A stretch of DNA of 64,000 bases from Branchiostoma belcheri (lineage: Eukaryota; Chordata; Leptocardii; Amphioxiformes; Branchiostomatidae): NCBI RefSeq assembly GCF_001625305.1, contig NW_017804254.1, positions 608,086-672,085 of the forward strand, given 5' to 3'. Below the pieces are notes generated by a model that saw only the letters and a program-made list of their open reading frames with translations, was not told where the DNA came from and searched no databases. Every line of letters starts with the position of its first letter. Position 1 is the first letter of the stretch. Below are positions 49,101-61,100 of this stretch, one piece after another. The translations under genes were made by a program, and so were the position numbers.

Positions 49101-52100
49101 ACAGCTTTGTTTCTTTTGATAACACACACAAAAAATTACTAGAAAGGTAACATTTGCAAAGCAAATGCATAATGTTTACCTTCGCACATGGTCTGCTCTG
49201 TTAATTCTTACACAAACACTTTCACATATATGGTGACAGGAGTTTAAATCCCCCCTACTATAAAATTGCAACATTATGTAACCCAACAACAGTTACCATG
49301 GTGACAGACGGTCTGGTTCAGGTCATTGGCCAGGTCAGTAATTGGAACGGAAGAAGAAGAATTTTCCTTCGGTAAATATAATAACATGGTCCTTTTCGGC
49401 CGTATAATGGAATGCCATAAGTGTCAAACTCTTTGTTTAATGTATATGTACGTGACGTAGCTCGTTCTATCTGGCACCCTCTGTCAGTGATCTATATTGT
49501 TCCACGACTGGTTCAGGTTTAAAGGTCACATGTTAAGTACTGCTACACATAGCCCTCCCGAACACGGGAACACTGATTTCGGGTGTAGACGGCAACGGCC
49601 ATGGTTGGCTGGTGTTGGGGAGTAGGTTGGGGCGTGTTTGGAAGTCAAAGTTGACTCAACTTCAACTCAAATTCGATTCGATAGAAAGTAAGGTATGGCC
49701 TAAATTTGCTCAGACTGCTCCCAGCCTTCAGCCAACCTTGGTGTTGCTGGCGTTCTGAGGAAGATTCTGAATGTGTGACTGACCAAGAGCTACTCTAGCC
49801 GGAACAGCCTCGGCGTTGATCCAGAAGGAGACCCAGGACAGGACCACCAGCAGGATGGACGGGATGTACGTCTGGAAGATGAAGTAGAACGCCTGGCGAT
49901 GCAGCAGGAAGCAAAACTTCACATTGGAATAATCACCTGTGGGGGTAGGAATAGAACATCAAAACATATATGCATGGAATTAGAGCTGAATAGTGTAACA
50001 TTAAGTATAAAACATTATATACAAAATTTTCTGGTGTAAATAAGTGCTAGCCTCTACCAGGCACCGCGGATCGCTGGAAAAATAGTAGAAATTGGCCGAA
50101 ATAAAGGGATAGTATACCAGAGAAGATCCAGGGCCATAGAAGCTCCAATTTGCGACCCACGATTTTCCAGCGATCCGCGGTGCCTGGTAGAGGCTAAATA
50201 AGTGCCATTCAGGAAGTGAAGGTTGCATAGATTTTGCAAATGAGGTCCTGATTTAAATAAGTTATGTTTGATGATGTTCAAATTCACCTTACTCCCGCTA
50301 GGAGGCCCATTATCGAACTTGACCTTCCTCTTTGCGACCCCTAGACACCTACCAAATATCACGAATATCGATCCACAGCTTCTCGAGTTATACTGTACGT
50401 TGACATACATACAGACCCAGATTGGTAACACAGCAACTTCACCATGGAAAAATCGAAAACATATTAACCTTCTTGTCGAATGGTTAAAATAACTGGCGTG
50501 CCGGGCGTATGTTTTGATGAGTTGATACCAAGACCTCCCTCGACATGTCATTCAGCTTACTCCCAATTATTACCAAAAAAGACGCTGTTCAAAATCATTC
50601 ATTTTTCATTCAACACATTGAAAGAAAAAAGAAAGCTGTTGCTGTACCTGATTCATAAGTAGCCATGCCATTAATGACGTTATAGGAACCGATTTTGAAC
50701 TGCTGAAGCTGTAAACTCTCTACGCCGTAAATAGAGTTGTTGCCAGCCTTCCAGCGAAACCGAATATCTTCCGTCTTATAGCCGTCTGAGAAAAATGTAA
50801 AAGGGTGTCTGAAGTTAGTGACCGTTTGCTTCAAACATGGAAACTATGTTATGATAAATTATAAAAACACCAAACAGAGTATAGAGAAGTATTGGTACGT
50901 ACAACTTTCAAATCCCAATGTGCAGTTTTGCGAATCCATCGGATACTTCTTGAGATCCATGTTGCATTCCGCCTTTGCAGTGATCCTGTAGACAGGTAGA
51001 ATACAGAACAGTTTAGACTGGGCTCCTATAATTGGGATCCCACGAAAGTTGGATACGTGCCATGTAGATAACAAATGGTAGGTTTTTCTTCACATCAGAT
51101 TTCATACATTCTGATTTTTATCAGTTTCTGCTTCACACTGATTTCCAGAGTTTTGTCGTTTACCGTCACTTAATTTTTGTTACAGGTTTTAAAAACTTTA
51201 CGGTAGACACATGCGTGTGTGAGAAGTTGGGTATGTTATGGGAACAGGCTTAGCGCATATGCAGTAAGAAAGATGCAGTCATATGCAGTCATATCCATCC
51301 GTAAGTTGGTCACATACTAAAGTAATTTGGTTCGTTCAAATACATGTAACGACCAAACAGTATCCAGTGTATCCAGTGATCGGATAACCATAACTGACAG
51401 TACTGTCTATCATATAGCTGATATTATCTGAGACAGATAGTTCGGCCCTAATAATATTAGGTTTCCGCCCCTGTAGTTTTAAGGCACACTGCCAAAGCAT
51501 TTGTTATTCCATCATATAGTACTCAATCTCTTCCGAAGTTTCTGGTACTTAGAATGACACACAAATTGCACGTAACTTCAAAGTAGATTTATGGATCTAT
51601 AGATGTCTATAAACGTATAATGGCCAGGACTGCAAATTGTAGAAAAACAGGCAGATGGCTCAACGTGGATCAGTGGCGAACCCTGCAGACAAATTTGATT
51701 TATCATTTACCTGTCGTCCTGAATATATTTTCCTGTTAGGCCATACCGACTTAATTCTATGGATGACATCCGCGCGCGCATGGATTTTCGCCTGTTCTCA
51801 AAAAGAAAAAAAAACAAAGATTACGTCTTCCGAGGCTCTGGGCTGGCTCTAGGCCTGGGTAGTCCATGGTAGTTAGCGATAATACGGAGCCGATGGTAAC
51901 TCTGGAGGATGGCACCCAGGCTGCCGAAGGCGAGTTTCACGATTCATGAATTCCGCAAAAAGCCAGAATGTGCCGGCTTGTCACTATGTACTGCTAAAAT
52001 TAATTCACAATTCCAGCGGTTTAGTAGCATTTTTATTTTTGGCCGGATTTTTTTTATTCGCCCGCGCGCGCTAATTTGGGGGTCTTCAGAGGATGTCATC

Positions 52101-55100
52101 CATAAAATTAAGTCGGTGTGGCCTTACTACCACTATCTACGAGCAGTAAGGTCAACATAAGGGCACAATACATCAGATATAACAAAGCCATTACTGTGAT
52201 AGCAAAGCAGCGACCCTGGTGAGTTGTCGGTAGAAAATATATTGGGCAGACCAGTTTATGTTACATGTACGTAACAAGGGCAATAAAAATGACTGTTTAA
52301 AATCGTTTGTTCTGCTTTTCGTTATGACTAAATGTATATGTTGCCACCCTAATGCAATATCTATTTTACAAAAATGAAGGTTAGACATCCAGGTCTAACT
52401 TTTATTTCCTGTTTGACTATCAAAAATCTGTCTTCACTGTATTTGAATATCATCATCAATCAATAGTTCGTGTTTGGAAGCCTGCTGTTTTCAAGACCTC
52501 GCCAGTGTCACTGACCAAAGGTGGTGCCTGAAACGTTTGACCGTTCCAAAATCATATCCAAGTGATTAACTGTTTTCTTGGCTGTTTTCTCTTTTCTTCT
52601 TTTCTTCTTTTTAATTTTTATTTCTAATCGCCATCCTTCTGGTTCCTTCTCAACGTGACTATACAGAAAGTCAGAACGACATAGAAAATAATATTTACCT
52701 CATTCCGTATAGTATCCCTCCATCGGGGTACAGCCTGATGAGTTTGTTGTCCACGGTAACTTTATGCAGGAAGGACTCCTTCGCGTTGGGGATGAACGTG
52801 TCGGGAACCCAGAGCTTCTCGGCCAGTCTGCCGTCCAGACTCAGGCTGTGGTTCGACCCCGCGAAGGCCAGACGTTCGTCCTTCCAGTACTGACGCAGAA
52901 ACACGGTAATGGTGTAGTCCTGAAAATGAGATCAGGTCATTGATAAGACGCAAAGCTATAGATACTTTATTATGTTTATCTTCACAGAAGAAAACATATT
53001 GTTTTTGCTCTGCTTCTTTTTCTTCCTCTTCTTCTTCTCCAAACAAATAAGGTCAATGACCTGGACCAGACGTCTGTCACCAAGGTAACTGGTGCTGTAG
53101 CAGAAACCTGTGGTGTTGGGTTACATTATGTGGTAGGAAAGAGCTTGAGGGGGCGGTCTCTTTGTATAATATTACAAACGTACGATACACACTGATTCAG
53201 TATCAGACTTGTCTATACAGAACATTAACAGAACAGTGCAGAAGGCTTCTGGACCTGTTGTTCATTTTCAACGTTAAAAATCGCCATTCAATAAGACATA
53301 ACAGAAACAAATACTTTAGAGTGACAAATCACCCTTCAAGGCAAACCTATTTGTGTGGCTCCCAGATGATCAGAAATGACAGCATGACAGTTTGCATTAC
53401 ACCCTCAAGAACCTCTTTACGAGTACGTCGAAATCTTGCCAGATGTGCAAAATAAAAGACTTCGACACTTGCCTAATGGTAGATAATTACTACGGTTGAA
53501 AGTAAACTTTAGGCAAGTAGACTTCAGGCAAAGTATCATCACTGAAATCTCACCGGACCGGTTAATGCAATCAGAGATAAGCATCCTTTATCTCCTGTGT
53601 CTCTCTTGGTGGGCGGAACGAAGACACCAGGAGGAGGACATCCATCATCATTAAGAAAGACCCCCCACTTTTCCTAACTGCCTATCTGTCAGTAGACTGA
53701 AGCTTAGTATCAAGTATTTGCTGACGTTTATCCTTTTTCAATGTCAACTTTCTGAGGAAAGCTGGCTTTGGAGTTTATAAAAGTTTTTAATCCAATAACC
53801 AAAAAAATAATTTACGGCATAAGTAGTCGAGACTTCCTTGACTCCACGAAATTATATTACTAAAAATAGAAGCGTGGCACTCAAATATCATATTCCATAT
53901 TAAGTGCATCGCTGTGATTGATAGACTTTTTTTCGACCAGACCGTAAAGTATCACCATTTTCAGTACATTAAGGTTCCATAGGTGGCTGGAAAGAAAAAT
54001 TGCTTCTAATTGAGGGAAAAGGGTTTGAATACCAGGTGACATTTACCAAAAAGCTTTCAATGACGTCCGGGTGACGGATTACTGGTATTTGGTTAAAGTG
54101 TCCTGACATGTAAGAAAAGACAAGTCTCCTACCTTTGTAACCTAAAGTCAATGACAGACATAAACTAACTTTGATTGCACGTAATAACTACCATTGAATA
54201 TGGTTGAAGCCATATTTTATATAAAGGGTACTAAATTGCCTTGAACGCGTATTCCATCCATAACCCTTCCATCCATTTAACCATTTCGGACAACGAACTC
54301 TTCATAAAAAGTTCCGTATCAGTAAGCCCATTTAGAAACATTTTTAACACCATCGACCCAGCCGACTTTCCTCCGACCTTGTCCTAACCATATGGTTCAG
54401 CCAGTGTTCGGGAGGACATACCGCTCGTAAATATGTGACAGGGGCTTTCTGGTGTGGACGGGAGGTTCGGTTGGCTGGTGGTTGGCTTGTGTTTGGGAGT
54501 AGGTCAGCAGTGGTCGTCTTCAATTCTTCTCATAGTAAAACGTGTAATTTTATTCCAACATCAAATTTTTAGTGACCACTGTCGCCTTCATCAGGATAAT
54601 TAATGACCAATCACTTCACAAAGTGATCTCGCGAGAGTTGCGATTAATTAACACGTGACATTATTCACACGAGACTTTACTTATACGTGACGTAAGCAAT
54701 TGATCAAAAGTGCCAGGGAGTTTATATCGTCCACCATCTCTATCAACTGAAGGCTGAAGTGCTCTGATATATATGGCCTCTGATGAAGGCGATAGTGGCT
54801 GCTGAAAATTTGATCTCTCTGTATACTGTGTGTTGGAATAAAGTTTAACGTTTTACTATGATTACTACCAACACAGATGAACTTGCATCAAATTCTTCCC
54901 TTTGAGAACGGCAGACGTGGCCTACATCTGGTCAGACATCACTCGATCTTCAGCCAACCTTGGTGAGTTGATGGTCGGGGGAAGGTTCTGAATGTGTGAC
55001 AGGGACTTAGATGATGAACCACATTACTACGAACAATATATGAGAAGCAAGTTTAATCTTTAGTTAAAGAGTTTGACTTGTTCCAACACAAGAAGGAGAA

Positions 55101-58100
55101 CTCACCATAAATTTTCGGCTGATCCCGTCAACCGTCGTCAGATTTGTGATGCAGTCGCTGACTGACGAAGGTTGACGGGATCAGCCGAAAATTTATGGTG
55201 AGTTCTCCTTCTTGTGTTGGAACAAGTCAAACTCTTTAACTATGGATTCTACCAATACAGATGAGCTTTCATTCGAAGTTTAATCTTCTTTAAATCGATA
55301 GCGCATCCATCCGTCTTTCTTTTGCTTTTGAAAATCCCCTTATCTTTATTCATGCTAGTGGGGAAGATTCTGATGGACCATGAGTATCTATCATTCACTG
55401 CGAACGTTCTTCCTGGAAGGATCAATGAAGTCAATCCTAAGTGTCCCATCATGGTCGACGAGTTGGCATCTATTTAAATAAGCGTCCAAACGCGAGGGGC
55501 ATCTTATGTTTCTTTGGAGAACACTGAGTGCTACGGAAATAAATTCTCAGTAAAGGGTTTCTTTTTATTTTGTATTTACATGTTATATCATTTACTAATT
55601 TATGAAAATATATCTTTAAACACATGGGTAGTCCCTTCAGTCGCTCCCAAAGGAGCCCATGGAAAAATTAAACAAGAAAGTAATATAACATAAAATAATA
55701 ATCAAACATAACATTGCACGTAAATCAATAATCAGTCAGTGGTGTTTGGAGATGGTCAGAGTTAAGATTCCAAATAATACAAACTTAGGAATGTTAGAAC
55801 ATCATGGCGAAATACTGGTAAATGAGGTGAAATCTTAGCCACTTTGGAAATATCTGAAAGCCTTCAACATTATTTTGTTAACTATATGTCATGTACCTTC
55901 AGCGTACTCAGTTTTATACCAAAGGAATAAAAGTTTATCCACCTACAGATAACTCAGCTGAATATGGAACACTGAGATTCCATCTTGTGTGACTAGAAGA
56001 AACTAGTCATTTGGGAGATTATTGACTCATTCAGCGTGGTTGACCGGTCAATTCCAATCTAAGGACTGTCAACGGGCATTTCTGACATAAGCTCGTTTCC
56101 TCTCTTTCTTATCTCCTTTTCCCATGCTTCACTTTTTACAGCTGGTTTGATGGATAACGCTAGAGTCGGTGGGTGAAACGGGCCGTCGGTTTAACTTCAA
56201 ATTACCGACCTTCAATTTTGACGTCGAACCATATCAATGGTCGGTACTAAACTCTATGGGGATGTGACGTGAATTAATGACCTTACATGAACTTCGAAAT
56301 TCCAGACCCGTCTCTTGTCAAAGACGATTTTGTGTCCCACAAAAAAACGTTTAGATGAGCCTGAGAGCTGCTGAGTCTACATTCTAGTTCTGAAAGTCTT
56401 GTCTAGAAAGACCTCCAGGGCTTAAAGACTGTTTCCAGTGCCTACACAGGCCAGTTCCTTGACTCCAGGGCCAACATGTCCCCAAAGACATTTTACCACA
56501 GCCCCCTTTCCCCCTTAAGGATAACTCTGGGCCTAGCTACTATCCAAGCAGAAGTTTGGGTTTTGGGTTATTTTGGCGTGTTTTTAGTTTTTTTTAACGG
56601 GGTTTCTGTCTTAGACTGGGATTTTTTTCCCGATAAAAAAGCCTAAAATCACGGCAAAAATAACCCAAACCTTTGCTTGGAGGGTAGGACCTGGCGTGTT
56701 ATGGATCTGACATACCGGTAAATCCTAACATGAAAGTCTTGGATTAATAGATGAGTTCTACAACGGAGTATGGACAGAACGCCCCAACAATGCACAACTT
56801 TTTATGCCTTCATTTATTCTTTTCAAGACTGATGCTCTGTTCGTATATTTCCATTAGCGAAAGACAATCCATCTGAATCGCTGATATTTGTAGGTTATAG
56901 CAGGTTATTTTTGTGGTATAGATCAATATCCTTTACGGTCTGCCTCAAACACTTGAGATATGCCTAGTGCGGAATTCACTCACCATAGATCCATCCCTGT
57001 GCCTTTTCACACTTACTTATAAGTGTTCTTACCGTACGTCAAGCAGGGATGTACTTTGATGTGTTAATGTATCCGCTCTATTCAACTTCTTTGCGAAGGG
57101 ATCAACTTGCTTTTATTAAATATTTTCCGTACAATATCAGTAGATTCTGTACGTACAGCCCAATTTGTATGTCTAAAAAAACACGTTAAGAGTGGATTAG
57201 ACAGGCCATAATTAGTACTGTTGCAATTGCCCAATCTGAGTGTTAACATCCATATTTCTACTTGATACCCCAAAGACGCCGGAAGGTTCAAATGGGACGT
57301 ACCCAGCTTCACGAGAAAATGTCTGCACCCTCACAGATTGCCGAGTGTGTCTGGAAAACGTCCCTTGTCAAAATTGCCATGCATCTTCTGAAATTGGTCT
57401 ATTTCGAGATTACCCTTGGTACAAATAACGGAGTTCGTATTTCAATACGCTTCATCTCAGAGCCGCTGGTTAAAAGGTTAATAATATCAAGGCCTTATGG
57501 AGGAGAAATGTATTAGATGTATATAGATGTGCAAGCCTTTACGTGAAATGTTGCCAGACTCAGTATACCAATTATTATGCAAAATAATACATTGTCTTTT
57601 AAGTTCCGTGAAATATTTAGTTTTTTTGGTGAATTTCTTGTTTTGTTCATTGTTCTTATGATTTTCTCTGTTTACGTCTATGCAATTTTTTACTGTCACC
57701 TTACCAGTGGAAAATACCTTGCCTTACTCATTGTTTTTGTGGGAACATAAATGTCTTATGAATTGTTTTTGTGAATTTCTAGATCTCTATTTACTTCTTT
57801 GCATTTTCCACTGGCACCTTATACCAACAACATACTGTTGGCTCCTGGCCAGTTTCTGGTACCTAACTTCCTGTGTCTGACCTTTTGTTATTTGATAGCT
57901 AGGCAATTCGCCTTAGTCTTGTGCCACACATTTAGTTGAAAATAACTTTAAACACAAGCAAACACACAGGCAAACACTCCCAAAGAAATACCGCCGTACT
58001 CCGATGTAGTAACGCTGATGCTTAAGGCGCGGTCACATTTCCTATCCCGGGGCCCGGCCGGGCAGTCGTATGGAACGAAAATTATGACACAAGACAGCAA

Positions 58101-61100
58101 AACACAAAAAAAAGTTTTAGAAAATTAACCATGAGCACTATTTGTGTATACTCTTAATTAATACGAATTATTTATTTTTCGAATTCGTTCACGCAAACAA
58201 CCCGGCCGGGCCCCGGCTTGGAAATGTGACCGTGCCCTAATAAGGGCAAGAAAAGACACGGTTTTGTGACAAAAGTATGTTGAAGGATATTGAAGGTTAA
58301 GTGATACGACGACAGACCTTTTGAGGTGGCGAATAAAAGGATTCGTCTGTATAAAAAGATCCGTCTGTCACCTTTGTCGGCACCGCTATATGTTACATGT
58401 CTCATCTGTACAGCAGAAGAGAAGGGAAACGGACTTTGATGTATCTAGCAAGAGCACAGCAGCTACATGACATTTATACTCCCCAGTGATCGGTTGAAAG
58501 AAACGGTGGGCAAAGTGCCAACGAAATGTGAGTCGTTAAAAGAAGTTCAAAGCTTCATAGATTGAAATAAGAACGCTGGTCACGTCAGTATGGTGGGTCT
58601 TCATCAGAATTACTGCAAACGAAATCTAAAACACAAACGTATTCAGACGATATCAGAAGGTATACAAACAGACATCTGATACATCTGGGAATCAACTGTG
58701 CTATACTGATTGTATTAGGCAACATGCGGCATTACTCCGTACAGCTACAACATAAATACACCAGATTATTAGTCGGCAACCAATGTTATTACTAAGGCAA
58801 AACTGCATTTTTGTCTCGATGGATGAAAAGATAATATTGTTGCTAATGGTTTAAATGGATGTATCGATGCAGAAGGCATCTGAGGGCAGTGACAGTGCTC
58901 ACCGTAATGCACGAAAAGTTAGATTTACCAACGGTAGTAAATGCCAGTAAAGCCGGGTAAAGGTTACTTCGTAAACAGCACCTTACTTTACAATGGTAGT
59001 AAATAAAAGTCAAGTCCGGTAATTTTATTTAGTACCATTGTTAAGTCCAAATTACCGGACTTGGCTATTATTTACTACCATAATAAATCTAGTGCTGTTT
59101 TTTACAAAGTAAACATTATCCGACTTTACTGACATTTACTACCTTTGGTAAACCCAACTTTTCGTGCATTGCCACTCTAGTGACTTATCAAACAGGCACC
59201 CTGAGGCACATAGACGCTTTCAGGGATTCAAGGGAAAAAGTGAGACTGTCTTTGATGGATTGTTGTATTACTGTGTTACCACAAATGTAAGCCCAAAAGA
59301 GAGATAAAAACGTGGCAGACTAAAGAGCATATGTCCCAGTGGTATAGACAGACGTGACTGATCTACTGGAAAAGACTACAGTTTAGCTAGCTACGCTGTG
59401 ACCTGGTCTCTACTGTCCAATCTCCTATAGTCTCCATTGAAGAGATTTCTGAACCTTTTCGTGGCAAAGTGCCCACCTCCATGGGCTAAACATATGTCAT
59501 TCGATGTGAATAACACTGGAAATGCTAAGATATACAATCGATTTCAAGATAGAACTAACTGATCTACTGGAAAAGACTACAGTTTAGCTAGCCACCCTAT
59601 TACCTGGTCTCTACTGTCAAATCTCCTAGCCTCTTTTGAAAAGATTTCTGAACCTTTTCGTGGCAAAGTGCCCACCTCCGATCCATGGCTAAACATATGT
59701 CGTTCCATGTGAATAACACTGGTGATGCTAAAAAACTAAAATCGATTTTAAGATAGAACGACCGAAAACGGAACTCTTATTAGGTAATAAATGTAGTGAC
59801 CTTGTATAATTTCACATATTGGATGCCGTTGAAGGGCAGTATATCGGTAGGTGCTCCGATGGGACTAATTTAGAGCCCGCTGCAATCTGCTATGTCCATG
59901 GACGCGTGTCAGTAGGAGTGAATCGAAGAAGCCCCATATCTTCTGACGAATTAAACTTCAGAGTTCAAACTTTAGGACAGACGCAGTGACGACCGCGAAT
60001 GTCAATAGTAATATGTTCACTGAGAATTTATACCTGAGTTCGCCAAAACACTCGGTGGACCAAAACACTTCTCCCTCTTTTTATCATTCTTTCAAAGGCA
60101 TACATCTGCTTTTCTACTTTTATTGATTGTAATTTGCGGAAGAGTTGTACATTGGTAAATTGCCTTGGCAGTGTGATGGTGTCAAATTTATTAGCGTAAA
60201 ATTTAGCCAATCTATCTCCAGCGAAGCATACCTCCAGATACAAGCTCTTACGAGTATATAAGCCTTATCTATATTCTAATGGCACGATGAGTGGTCCAAT
60301 ATTTCTTTAGGACTTTCAGCCCATACATAACTCCATACAACTTCCTGTAAGGATGTGCACTGTCGTGATGCAGGTCTACAAAAAAGGCATGGAGAGAAGG
60401 TTAAATGGCCCATACACTAGAATGCTGAAAATGTCTTAATAAACATTTCATGGAGACAAAGAATTTCAAACCGTGAGCTTTACAGGAACATACTGCCGAT
60501 TGCTGAAACAATACGTCAAAGGAGACTACGTTTTGTAGACCACTTGTTGAGGAAAAATGATGAGGTAGTACACAAACTCTTACTTCGGAACCCGAGTCAT
60601 GGAAACGAAAACCACGGAAGACCACACTTGACTTATATTAAACAGCTAGAAGCTGACATTGCAATAAACCTAAACCAATTGCCTGCAGCAATGTATGACA
60701 GGCAGCAATGGAGGAAGATAGTCATGAGAAGATTCCAAGCGAGCTCGACACAGTGAGTGAGTGAGTGAGGTCTAGCGGTCTTGTCTATTGCCCAAGTTGG
60801 CTACCCACACTTTCTTAACGCCTATAATTCTGTGTAATGTGATGCCTCTAGATCTTTAGAGTCAGTGCTAATCGTTTCCGTACGGTAGAACAGTGTGCGG
60901 ATAACACCAAGTCTTATGATGGTCCAAAGGATTGCCAGACGGGGGACGCTACAGACTTTCTGTAACCTATGATCCTGCACACGTGACATTACAGAAGTTG
61001 TGGATTGTCCATTCCTTGACAAAGACTGTAATTGTACAGGCCAAGTTCTTGTGTTAAAAGTACAATTTAAACTAGCTGCATGGTTCCAAGATTCTTAGTT

